DNA from: Rhodanobacteraceae bacterium
Lineage (GTDB): Bacteria; Pseudomonadota; Gammaproteobacteria; Xanthomonadales; SZUA-5
Assembly: GCA_016713135.1 (NCBI GenBank)
Contig: JADJPR010000012.1
Span: forward strand, 62,001-126,000
Reading direction: 5' to 3'
Length of the DNA stretch: 64,000 nt
This document shows, piece by piece, positions 23,920-31,909 of this stretch. The translations under genes were made by a program, and so were the position numbers. The notes under the pieces are model-generated. The model had not been told where the DNA came from and did not search any database. It saw only the letters and a list, made by a program, of their open reading frames with translations. How positions within the stretch are numbered: the stretch's first letter is position 1; each line of letters opens with the position of its first letter.

Positions 23920-25866
23920 ATGGCCAAGGTGACCTCCCAAACTGCGCTGTTCGAAGACGACTACCTGCTCCGGGAATTGGGGCAGGTAGCCCATGTTCCG
24001 CAGGTGGCGTTGACGGAGCTTGTCGCCAACGCGTGGGATGCGGGCGCGTCGAAAGTGAACTTGACCCTACCCGCCGACATCGGCGGAACATTGACGATTG
24101 CTGATGATGGCCATGGGATGACGCCTGCGCAGTTTAAGAAGCGCTGGATGACCTTGCGCTACAACCGGGAAAGGCATCAAGGTCTGAGCGTCGAGTTTCC
24201 TTCGGGTCGGTCGGGACGTCCACGAAGGGCCTACGGACGCAATGGCGTGGGCCGGCACGGATTACTTTGTTTTGCGGATCAGTATCAGGTGGAAACGTGG
24301 CGGGAGGGCGTCCTCGCGACTTTCATCGTGGGCACAGAATCCGGCCCCAGCCCCTTTGTGTTGCGCAATGAAGTTGTCACTGGTCGAGACGGCTCCGGCA
24401 CGCGACTCTCGGTGCAGGTCGAGCGCAATTTGCCAGACCTCGAAGAGATCTTGACCGTTCTTGCAGCGAGATTCATCCACGACCCGGAGTTCGAGATTCG
24501 AGTCAATGGCAGGCAACGTTCGTTCGCAGAGATTGACGGCAAGGTGAGCGAGAAGTCGATTGACCTCGGCAACGGCCGGAGCGCGAATGTCATCGTCATT
24601 GACTCGACTCGACTCAACCATTCCTCGGTCCACCAGGGCGTTGCCTTCTGGGTACAACGACGGCTTGTGGGAACACCGTCTTGGTCCATTGGACACGTTG
24701 CATCATTCGACGGGCGAACACGATTTGCACGGCGATACAAAGTGATTGTCGATACGCAAGGCTACGACGCAGACGTCGAACAGGATTGGACTGCATTCCG
24801 CCCGACCGACTCGGTGCGTGATCTTTTTCGCGCGACCGCAGAACACATAGGCAAGGTAGCGCAGGAACTGGCGGCTGAGGTCGTTGAGGCGACGTCCGAA
24901 GACGCACTGACTCAGAACCGCGGCGAGCTGTCCACGCTTGGGCAAGGCGCCCGCATAGAGGTTGCCGAGTTCACCAAGCTCGTCGCCCAAGCGCATCCAA
25001 CAATATCCCCGGACTTCTTGGCCACGGCCGTCAAGGCCGTCATCCACCTTGAGAAATCAAAGAGCGGAGCGGCATTGTTACAGAAACTGTCGATGTTACC
25101 CGCCTATGACATTGAGGGGCTGGACAGGCTGCTAGCTGAATGGTCGATCAAGGATGCGCTGCGTGTGCTTGATGAGATCGACAGCCGCATCGGCGTGATA
25201 GAGACCGTCCAGAGATTGGCGGATGACCCGGCCACGGACGAGCTCCATACGCTTCATCCCTTGATCTTGCGTTCCCGGTGGCTGTTCGGTCCCGAATTCG
25301 AATCACCGGAGTACTGCTCCAATGCCACGCTCAAGACCGTGGCCAGCGAGTTGTTCAAGAACACCGACGCACAGTTCATCAATGATCGAAATCGCCCGGA
25401 CATTGTCGTCTTGTCGGAGAACACCAGTTGGCAAATGACGGGTATCGAGTCTTTCGATCCCGCGGACGCCACGATTACCCGGATGCAACAGGTTCTGGTG
25501 ATTGAACTAAAGAATGGTGGCTTCGAACTCACGCGCAAAGAAGTCAATCAGGCCGATGGCTACGTTCAGGACATTGCCAAGTCTGGAGCGATGTCCGGCA
25601 CCCCCTTTGTCTGCGCGTGGGTCGTTGGTCAGAAGATTGCGGCAGGGGTGGAACGGGACAAAAAATTGGGCTCACCTGAGTATGGACGGGTTCGGGCAAC
25701 AACTTTCGGTTCGTTGGTGGATACGGCAAACGCCCGCCTCCTGAAACTCCGCACTGTTCTTGCTAATCGTTACGAAGGCGTCGCCACCGACCAGTTATTG
25801 GACCGCGTTTTGGGTCAGCCTGTTCAAGCAGCAGTTGCGTTTCCCAGCATCGGGAATGCGACTTAG
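23920..25866 (+). CDS. GHKL (MORC/Hsp90-like) ATPase fused to a PD-(D/E)XK-like nuclease domain
   Basis: This 648-aa protein has a GHKL ATPase at its N-terminus: N box VALTELVANAWDAGASKV (Glu33, Asn37, Asp40), G1 box ADDGHGM (Asp63), and a GxxGxG-like lid GRNGVGRHG. A transducer-like region and helical linker follow. The C-terminal part carries NRPDIVVLSE (Asp494), VLVIELKNGGFELTR (Glu529, Lys531) and NQADGYVQDI. This is a PD-(D/E)XK arrangement like Shedu/DUF4263 nucleases. ATP-gated cleavage of foreign DNA is inferred. The ATG at 23920 matches where homology starts. An in-frame TTG at 23785, overlapping the previous stop, would add 45 unconserved residues. Same strand and composition as the dGTPase-like gene. 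Confidence 0.85.
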   Translation: MAKVTSQTALFEDDYLLRELGQVAHVPQVALTELVANAWDAGASKVNLTLPADIGGTLTIADDGHGMTPAQFKKRWMTLRYNRERHQGLSVEFPSGRSGRPRRAYGRNGVGRHGLLCFADQYQVETWREGVLATFIVGTESGPSPFVLRNEVVTGRDGSGTRLSVQVERNLPDLEEILTVLAARFIHDPEFEIRVNGRQRSFAEIDGKVSEKSIDLGNGRSANVIVIDSTRLNHSSVHQGVAFWVQRRLVGTPSWSIGHVASFDGRTRFARRYKVIVDTQGYDADVEQDWTAFRPTDSVRDLFRATAEHIGKVAQELAAEVVEATSEDALTQNRGELSTLGQGARIEVAEFTKLVAQAHPTISPDFLATAVKAVIHLEKSKSGAALLQKLSMLPAYDIEGLDRLLAEWSIKDALRVLDEIDSRIGVIETVQRLADDPATDELHTLHPLILRSRWLFGPEFESPEYCSNATLKTVASELFKNTDAQFINDRNRPDIVVLSENTSWQMTGIESFDPADATITRMQQVLVIELKNGGFELTRKEVNQADGYVQDIAKSGAMSGTPFVCAWVVGQKIAAGVERDKKLGSPEYGRVRATTFGSLVDTANARLLKLRTVLANRYEGVATDQLLDRVLGQPVQAAVAFPSIGNAT

Positions 25867-26211
25867 GGAAGGCGAGGACACACGCTCCCCCGTCAAGTCG
25901 ATATTGGTACGGCAGGGACCCTCACCCATACCTCCCCAACGCCCCCACCAACATCTCCCGCATTTGCTCCCGCAGTTCCGGGGGCGCGATGACTTCGGCG
26001 TCGGCGCCGTGGCGCTGGACGTCCATCAGGAGTTCGCGGGGGTTGGTGTAGGGGACGCTGAGTTCGAGGGTGCCGTCGGGGAGGAGGCGTTGGCGTTGTT
26101 TCGGGTGCCAGATCTCGTCGGCGATCCAGCGGGCGGCGTGGGGGGTGAAGTGGAGGATGGCGGTGGCGACGGTGGGGCCGGCGAAGATGCCGTAGCCGGC
26201 TTCCTGGTGGG

Positions 26212-26234
26212 CTTGCAGTTGCTCGATGGGGAGT
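26212..26234. repeat. 23-bp direct repeat flanking IS66, left copy
   Basis: CTTGCAGTTGCTCGATGGGG followed by AGT immediately precedes the IS left end. An identical copy is at 28444-28466. IS66 elements usually duplicate 8 bp, so 23 bp is unusual. Confidence 0.85.
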
Positions 26235-26280
26235 GTAAGCGTCCGACAGCGCCCATTGGTGCTCTGCCGGCGAGGATCTG

Positions 26281-27778
26281 TTACCCCGATCTCGGTGCCC
26301 AGTTCATCGGCAGCAGCCCGTCGATGTCCCGGTTGAGCGTCGTCGGCAGGCGCTCCAGGACATCAGTCAGATAGGCCAGTGGGTCGTGGCCATGCGCCTT
26401 TGCGGTCTCGATCAGGCTGGTGGCTATCGCACACGCCTCGCCGCCGCGTTCGCTTCCTGCGAACAGCCAGTTCTTGCGCCCAACCGCGATTTCTCTGAGC
26501 GCGCGCTCGGCGGCGTTGTTGTCGATGGCGATCGCCCCGTCGTCGAGATAACGCGTCAGCGCAACCCAGTGCTTGAGCGTGTAGCCGATGGCCAATGCCG
26601 TCTGCGATTTCGGCAATAGCTCACGCAAGCTGTCCTCGCACCAGACCGGAACGCGTCGAGGATCGGTCGTGCATCGCGTTGTCGCCGTTTGCCGCGCTCC
26701 GGCGGGCTTTCTCCGGCCTCGCTCGCGGCCCGCTCGATGGCGAACAACTCGCCGATGCGCTCGACCGCCTCGTGCGCCAGCACGCGCTGGCCGCTCTTGT
26801 CGGCCAATGCGGCGATCTCAAAGAACTTGCGCCGGGCGTGAGCCCAACATCCCACCTCACGGATCTCGGGTCGCTGGCGGTACAGCTCGTCGTAGTTGCT
26901 CGCCGCGTCCGCCTGCAGCCAACCACCCTTCCACGAGCGCATGAAGTCGCGCACATGCTGGCCGGCCTTGTCGGCCGTGAAGTCGTACACCACGATGGCC
27001 GGATCGCGGCCCACATAGGCCCAGGCCCGTGCGCTGATCGTGCGGCCCACCGACTGTAGCGGCAGCACGGTCTCGTCGACGTGGATCACCGACTGCTGCA
27101 TCAGCGCCGCCTGCAGGCGCAGCACCAGGGCTTGAGCCACCCCGACAACGCGATCACCCAGTCCGACAGGGTGCTGCGCGGGATCGCCACGCCGCCCCGT
27201 TGATAGATCTCCTCGATGCGGAACAGTGGCAGGTGATCGGCGTACTTGGACACCAGGAGGTGCGCGCCGAGGCTCGCGTCCAGGTGCGAGCCGTCGATCA
27301 GTTGCGCCGGCAGCCTGGCGCAGCGCACGCCCGCTTCCGGCTGCCGCGGATCGGCGTACTTGGGGCGCACGATCAGCTTCTTGAAGAAGGCCGCCGGCGA
27401 AGCACAGCTTGACCGTCACTTCCTCGCCGATCTTCTTGAGCGGCGTGCCGTCAGAGGCCACCTTCTCGGACGCGGGCAGATCGACTTCGACCCGCTCTTC
27501 CGGCAAGCCCTTGGGCAGCACCAGACGCTGGCGTTCCACGACAGTCTTCTTCGGCGCCACCGGTTGCTCGGACTGGATCTCCTGCTCGATCAGCTCGATG
27601 TCGGCATTACCAAACATCGTCAGCTGATCGGCGTTCCCCGAGGACGCCCCGAAACGCTGCCGCCTGAGCGCGGCGAGTTGCTGTTCGAGGGCGGCGAGCG
27701 CGCTTCGGCGCTCTCGGCGCGAGCCAGCGCCGCCTCGTAATCGGCGCGTGGGACGACGTCGGTGCTTGCCAGGACCAT
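26281..27778 (-). pseudogene. IS66 transposase TnpC, at least four frameshifts
   Basis: The intact start would be MVLASTDVVPRADYEAALAR at 27778. Successive pieces of one TnpC lie in different frames: LAALRRQRFGASSGNADQLT (~27.7-27.4 kb), HLDASLGAHLLVSKYADHLP (~27.37-27.13 kb), QQSVIHVDETVLPLQSVGR with GCWAHARRKFFEIAAL (~27.1-26.66 kb), and DDGAIAIDNNAAERALREIA to the stop at 26281. The DDE-type catalytic blocks (HVDET, NYDELYR, NNAAERALR) are recognisable. The reading frame is broken, so the element cannot transpose by itself. Confidence 0.88.
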
Positions 27779-27849
27779 TCCGGCAGGCTACCCAGCGAGC
27801 ACCGGAAAGCAATGCAGTAACTGATATGCCGTCAAAAAAGACAGATCGA

Positions 27850-28179
27850 TCAAGCCACCCGCATCGCGGTTACCGGGCGTAGCCTGCGCACCGACAGATC
27901 GATCCCTTCCAGCACCAGCCGCAGGTCGCTCTCCGACAGCGCCCCCGCCGTCACCGACGAGAATTGTCCACGCTCCAGACGCTTGTACATCAGCCACCAG
28001 CCATGACGGTCGTACCAGAGGATCTTGACCTTGTCGCGGCCGCGGTTGAAAAACACGTGTGCACTCGACAACGCCCGCTGCGGTCCCAGGCTCGCCTGCA
28101 CCCGCAGCGCCAGGCCGTCGATCCCGAGGCGAAAATCCACGGCATCGGCACATACCCAGACCGGAAGGCCGCCAACCAT
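27850..28179 (-). CDS. tnpB: IS66 family protein TnpB
   Basis: This 109-aa accessory protein of IS66 elements is intact. VDFRLGIDGLALRVQASLG, SSAHVFFNRGRDKVKILWYD and RHGWWLMYKRLERGQFSSV are the standard blocks of Orf2/TnpB (PF05717). It starts at an ATG that overlaps the stop of the preceding tnpA-like gene (TGATG), as in other IS66 elements. Its role in transposition is not understood. It is the only undamaged gene of this element. Confidence 0.92.
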   Translation of the reverse strand: MVGGLPVWVCADAVDFRLGIDGLALRVQASLGPQRALSSAHVFFNRGRDKVKILWYDRHGWWLMYKRLERGQFSSVTAGALSESDLRLVLEGIDLSVRRLRPVTAMRVA

Positions 28180-28361
28180 CAGCGCCGACGCTCGAAGCGC
28201 AGTGGCTCGCCAACCAGCTCACGCAGCAACCGCCGACGCCAGGCCATGAAGGTTGCATACGACCAACCCTGCGCCCGGCAATACACCCGAGCGCTCAGGC
28301 GACTGCGCGAAGCGGCGCAGATGCGCATGAACCAGACCAACGAACCGAGGGAACGGGCCAC
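28179..28361 (-). CDS. IS66 TnpA-like accessory protein, short or damaged
   Basis: This ~60-aa reading frame has a C-terminal half SARVYCRAQGWSYATFMAWR that is typical of IS66 Orf1/TnpA (an HTH-like 'AYCRxxGxxYxxFxxWRRRL'). The N-terminal half does not match well. The alternative frame (FVGLVHAHLRRFAQS, about 28.30-28.35 kb) fits the family better, so a frameshift near 28305 is likely. It overlaps tnpB by the TGATG junction. Probably non-functional. Confidence 0.55.
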   Translation of the reverse strand: MARSLGSLVWFMRICAASRSRLSARVYCRAQGWSYATFMAWRRRLLRELVGEPLRFERRR

Positions 28362-28443
28362 GGCAGGACCCCGATGCCGATGAAGCCGTCAGCCTCGCAG
28401 CCATCCGAGATGGACGGAAGAATGGGCGCGGTCGGACGGATAC

Positions 28444-28466
28444 CTTGCAGTTGCTCGATGGGGAGT
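28444..28466. repeat. 23-bp direct repeat flanking IS66, right copy
   Basis: Identical to 26212-26234 and directly adjacent to the IS right end. In the interrupted gene it encodes part of LELPIEQLQ. Confidence 0.85.
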
Positions 28467-29113
28467 TCCAGGGCGGGCTCGGGGATCAGTTCGGGCTTGC
28501 GGATGCGGTCCACGGCGAAGCGACGCAGGCTGGCGGCGGTGGGATCAAAGGCGTCCAGGTACCAGTTGTCGCGGTGGTGGGTCAGGGCTTGCGGTGAAAC
28601 CTGGCGCTCGCGGTCTTCGCCGGTGGAGCGGGACTGGTAGTGGAAGCGCAGCTGGCGGCCGTCGAGGACGGCTTCGGTGACCAGGCGGAAGGTGGTGGGG
28701 TTGCCGCGCCGGGCCTGGGTGCGCAGCACGCGCAGGCGGTCCAGGCGGCGGGCCTTGTCGCCCAGGAATTTGTGGATGCGCGGCTGCAGGGGGCCGAGGG
28801 CTTCCTTGAGCATGCCGCTGTCGCCGCGCTGCAGCAGTTGCTGGGCCAGCAGCAGGGCATACAGCTCTTCGGCGCTGAGCCAGACGCCGGGTAGCTGGAA
28901 GGCGCTCGCGTCGCGCTGGACGTAGCGCCAGAGGCGCGCGGGATCGCCTTCGAGTTCCAGCGGCGCGCCCAGGGTGTCGCGCATGAAATGGAGGTCGCGG
29001 TAGAGGGTGGAGCGCGAGCACTGCGCTTCCTCCATCAGGCGCTCGTTGCTCAGGCCGTAGCGGTGGCGGCTCAGCAGGCCGTGCAGCAGGGCGATGCGTT
29101 CGGTGCGTTCCAT

Positions 29114-29690
29114 GGGCGCGTGCGTCGCTGGCTTGGACTGCAGAGATGCTGCGTGCACGCCGCCGGGTGGGCAACGGCGCGTGTGCGCGTCGACGAGCAC
29201 CCGGCGATGGGTCTGCGGCATCCGCGGCCGAGTACGGCGCTGCGGCTGCGCAGATCGCCGGCGCGCGGTCGCGGCTGGTCCGACACCGGCGCGCGGGTGG
29301 GTTGGCTTGCGTGATCGGGTGCGGCGGAACGGGTGAGCGGGTCACCCGCACGCGCGGTTGGGTTCCGCGGTACGCGAGCATGGGTTGGCGGGTCTGCGTC
29401 GCCGGGTTGCCTGTCACCCGCCGGCGCATGGCGGCGATGCGCGATCTGGTCTTGCGCTACCGGCGCGCCGGTCCGCGGGTACGCGCAGCCGGGTGTGCCG
29501 GCACCGGTCGATGGGTACGGCGCCACCCGGCTGCGAGGTGCGCCAAGCCCGATGGCGATGCGCAACCATCCGCGCGCCGGTGCCGGTCGACGGCTGGGCG
29601 CAGTCACGGGAGCCCGACGGTGCATGCGCGGCGATGGGTCGACGGGTTCGCGGTCATCGCACGTGAATCCGTCGCAATCATGCGTTCAGT
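29114..29690. other. Low-complexity GC-rich stretch without recognisable gene
   Basis: About 580 bp full of recurring GGGTNNGC, CGGGTGGGTTGG and GCGCCGGTC-type words every 15-30 bp. Several frames stay open on both strands because of composition, but none gives a protein-like sequence. It looks like a degenerate minisatellite. It ends at about 29680, where an AT-richer segment (TTCAGTTGAATTTAACC) probably holds the promoter of the next gene. Confidence 0.5.
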
Positions 29691-29825
29691 TGAATTTAAC
29701 CTCGGATTCATCGGGTGAATGTGCGCGGGGGTTTCATGGCCTCACCCCGGACGCACCGTCCGGACCGCGATCCGAAGCCACGAAGGCCAGGACGCTCCCT
29801 CGCAGTAACCAAGAAGGAATGAGCC

Positions 29826-30323
29826 ATGACCATGCGTAACCTCGTCAACCTGACCCTGAGCGAAGCCCAGGCCCAGAACATCGAAACCGCCCTCGTCACG
29901 CTGGAAACCGAGCTGGCCGGGCTGATCTCGCTCAGCCAGACGGACAAGCGCCGGATGCACAAGATGGGGGTGAAGAACGAGAGCTTCAGCCGCCAGGCCC
30001 TCCAGGTGGTCAGCCAGAACCCGCAGATGGTGCCGGCCAACATCCCGGTGGGCGATGCCCTGGCGGACATCAAGCTGCTCGACCAGCTGCGTCCCTGGCT
30101 GACCCGGCTGACCCGTCTGTGCGACCGTGGCAACGACACCGATGCCGCCCTCGGCAACGACATCATGGCGGTGGCCCTGCAGGCCTACGGGCTGCTGAAG
30201 CTGACCGGTCGTGGTGAAGGCATGGAGACGCTGCGGCGTGAACTGTCCGGCGTGTTCTCCGGCGGCCGGCGCTCGCCGAAGGGCGAATCCGGCGAAGCGG
30301 GGCCGGAGCGCAAGGCGGCGTAG
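29826..30323 (+). CDS. Conserved hypothetical protein
   Basis: This 165-aa soluble protein is mostly helical. It begins RNLVNLTLSEAQAQNIETAL, continues LETELAGLISLSQTDKRRMHKMG and SRQALQVVSQNPQMVPANIP, then a helical block around LRPWLTRLTRLCDRGNDTD, and ends in a basic, disordered tail (GGRRSPKGESGEAG). I recognise the pattern from uncharacterised bacterial proteins but cannot name a family or function. It has a good ribosome site (AGAAGGAATGAGCC before ATG) and its own rho-independent terminator 30 bp downstream. It is therefore a real, monocistronic gene. A second ATG six bases downstream is possible. Confidence 0.82.
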   Translation: MTMRNLVNLTLSEAQAQNIETALVTLETELAGLISLSQTDKRRMHKMGVKNESFSRQALQVVSQNPQMVPANIPVGDALADIKLLDQLRPWLTRLTRLCDRGNDTDAALGNDIMAVALQAYGLLKLTGRGEGMETLRRELSGVFSGGRRSPKGESGEAGPERKAA

Positions 30324-30353
30324 CCGCTCACGCTGCAAAGAGGTCAAGGAGAG

Positions 30354-30377
30354 AGCCGCGCGAGCGGCTTTTTCTTT
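30354..30377 (+). terminator. Rho-independent terminator
   Basis: Stem AGCCGC, loop GCGA, stem GCGGCT followed by TTTTCTTT, 30 bp after the stop of the hypothetical gene. Confidence 0.9.
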
Positions 30378-30413
30378 GGTGGGGGTGCGACGAGGTCACC
30401 CGCAGAACGCGAA

Positions 30414-31011
30414 CTATGGCGTGCCTTGCGGACAGCTGGCGGGCAGCAGATCGAGGCGTTTCTCGATCAGGCGCTGATCCCGGTCCTCCGGCGGCGCGGC
30501 GAACTTGAGATCGTCGTTTCGAAACAGCACGCGCCACTCGCCATCGTCGTCCCGGGTCCAGACCGAGGTGTATTCGGCGCTGTTCCACTTCCAGCGCGCT
30601 TCGGTCTCCGGGCGGGTGTCTTCCTCCCAGGTGAAGCCGTGCACGATCGCCGTGCGACCATCGCCGCCGACGGCGGCCACGGCCGGTCTCCAGCGCAGGC
30701 GGAAGGTCTTCCCGGCCAGCGTGCCTTGCCAGTCGCGCAGGATGTTCTCTCGCCCGCTGGTGCCGGCGAAGTGCATCCCGCTGCCGAAGACGCGCCCGCG
30801 TGCACCAACGCTGCGAACGCGGCCTCGTCATGCCGCTCGACCGCCAGCGCCAACTGCCGATCCAACTCCCAGACCTCGCAGGCGAGCGGACTCATGAGCA
30901 CCGGCGGCGGAGGGGCGGCGCCAACAGTTGCAATGGCTCGGTCGCCAGCGCCGGGAAGCTGGCCGCCGAGAGCAGGCTCGTCAGCGCCAACCTGAGGAAG
31001 CGTCGAGTCAT
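30414..31011 (-). pseudogene. Secreted SnoaL/DUF4440-like protein, two frameshifts
   Basis: The start at 31011 gives a signal peptide, MTRRFLRLALTSLLSAASFP ALA, then stops early. After a +1 shift near 30905 the frame reads LACEVWELDRQLALAVERHD EAAFAALVHAGA. After a second +1 shift near 30790 it reads GSGMHFAGTSGRENILRDWQ, TEARWKWNSAEYTSVWTRDD and LLPASCPQGTP, then stop at 30414. The pieces join into one ~195-aa exported NTF2-like protein of the DUF4440 type. Two single-base insertions disable it unless they are sequencing errors. Confidence 0.78.
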
Positions 31012-31066
31012 CGGTTGGAATCCGTCCTGGGCAGGCTGTTGTCGACCACGATGGAAGTGCAATGGT

Positions 31067-31137
31067 TCACTGCGGGCACCGGCGGCCGGTGTCTTCGACC
31101 AACTCGATGTACGCGGTTGCGGAGAGCGCAGTCACCG
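31067..31137 (-). pseudogene. RAYT C-terminal fragment (short)
   Basis: Reverse translation TVTALSATAYIELVEDTGRR CPQ then stop. It matches the YIELVDATGRR part of the fragment at 21587-21822 in protein and DNA. Only about 70 bp remain. Confidence 0.55.
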
Positions 31138-31175
31138 TCCGGGGGCGCGTTTGACGCACAAGGAGGAGCGTTAGA

Positions 31176-31403
31176 ATGGATATCGAGTCCAGATCCAAGG
31201 CCATATCGATGAACGTCGAAGAGCTCAAGCGTGAGGCGCATGCGCTGATCGATCGACTGCCGGATGACGATCTGTCCTGGCATCGCCTGGCCTACCACTT
31301 CGGTGTGCGTGGCCTGCTGGAGCAACGATTGTCGCAGGGCGAGACAAACGGAATCGATACAGCGACGCTTCGCCAGCGGCTTGGGCTCTCGAACGCCGCA
31401 TGA
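31176..31403 (+). CDS. Putative antitoxin of a ParE-type locus
   Basis: This 75-aa acidic helical protein contains SMNVEELKREAHALIDRLPD DD, then WHRLAYHFGVRGLLEQRLSQ and a C-terminal GLSNAA. Antitoxins of this kind (an EELKxEAxxLIxxLPxDD helix) are commonly paired with RelE/ParE toxins. The ATG at 31176 follows AAGGAGGAG at 10 nt. A start at 31209 is also possible. Its last codons overlap the toxin start (ATGA), which supports a TA operon. Confidence 0.75.
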   Translation: MDIESRSKAISMNVEELKREAHALIDRLPDDDLSWHRLAYHFGVRGLLEQRLSQGETNGIDTATLRQRLGLSNAA

Positions 31404-31689
31404 AGCTGCGCTGGAACCCTGCGGCCGAGTACGACCTTTACGATATCCATGGCTACATCGCCAAGGATCAGCCGACCAACGCGGATCGGTTCGTGGCACG
31501 CTGATTGAGCGGGCAGAACAGGCGACACGGTATCCAGACAAGCATAGAAAGGTCCCGGAATTGGACCGCGACGACGTTCGCGAGGTGTTCGAAGGTCAGT
31601 ACCGGATCATTTTCCAGGTGCATGCGCACGAGGTTGAAGTGATCGCGGTACTGCATGGCTCGCGGTTACTGCGAGACCTCACCCTGTAG
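31400..31689 (+). pseudogene. ParE/RelE-family toxin, single frameshift
   Basis: The start overlaps the antitoxin stop (ATGA at 31400). The first frame reads MKLRWNPAAEYDLYDIHGYI AKDQPTNADRFVAR and then meets a TGA at 31502. In the next frame the family continues RLIERAEQATRYPDKHRKVP, VREVFEGQYRIIFQVHAHEV and LHGSRLLRDLTL to a stop at 31687-31689. A 1-base change near 31495-31503 therefore breaks a full-length ~96-aa ParE toxin. The antitoxin gene is left intact. Confidence 0.85.
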
Positions 31690-31909
31690 CGGTTCCGCGG
31701 GCTGCAAGCTGAGGTTGACTCGAATCGTCGCGTGCCCATTGCCGACGCCTGCGGCCGAGCAAGCTCAGCTCGCCGTTGGGTCCCCTGAGCCGAGCAAGCT
31801 CGGCTCTACGCCAACACCCACAACCCACACCAACACCCGCTCGCACCCCGTCACGGGCTCGCGGCTGTAGCTGCCCACAACCCAGAACCCACAACCCACA
31901 ACCCGCCTC
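31690..31909. repeat. Intergenic repeats: GCCGAGCAAGCTCGGCTC palindromes and CCCACAACCC element (copy 2)
   Basis: GAGCAAGCTCAGCTCGCC and GAGCCGAGCAAGCTCGGCTC (31755-31806) are REP-like. CCCACAACCCAGAACCCACA followed by ACCCACAACCC (31871-31902) matches the elements at 11491-11526 and 38306-38411. No gene is seen. Confidence 0.7.

Larger units (their letters stand above)
26235..28443 (-). mobile_element. IS66-family insertion sequence, decayed
   Basis: This 2209-bp element has imperfect terminal inverted repeats. The left end starts GTAAGCGTCCGACAGCGCCC. The right end, read inward, is GTATCCGTCCGACCGCGCCC. It contains minus-strand tnpA, tnpB and a multiply frameshifted tnpC in the normal IS66 order. 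It interrupts the WYL regulator gene. Confidence 0.9.
25922..29113 (-). pseudogene. YafY-type HTH-WYL transcriptional regulator split by IS66
   Basis: The 5' part (29113 down to ~28444) encodes MERTERIALLHGLLSRHRYG, an HTH with SRSTLYRDLHFMRD, and the WYL domain (QLRFHYQSRS, NWYLDAFD, FAVDRI). It breaks at LELPIEQLQ. The 3' part (26234 down to 25922) repeats PIEQLQ and continues AHQEAGYGIFAGPTVATAIL, then IADEIWHP and LLMDVQRHGADAEVIAPPEL to a stop, the WCX-type C-terminus. Joining the halves at the duplicated 23 bp restores one frame of about 325 aa. WYL proteins bind nucleic-acid or nucleotide ligands and often repress neighbouring genes, including defence genes. This copy is inactivated. 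Its 3' end is 55 bp from the GHKL gene, convergent. Confidence 0.88.

Noticed and set aside
26235..28443. IS66 inverted ends as a possible intact transposon
   Set aside because: Ends and tnpB are good, but tnpC is split over several frames, so the element is defective.
29146..29718. 190-codon plus-strand frame upstream of the hypothetical gene
   Set aside because: Translation is repetitive Arg/Ala/Gly without family features, and several overlapping frames are equally open.
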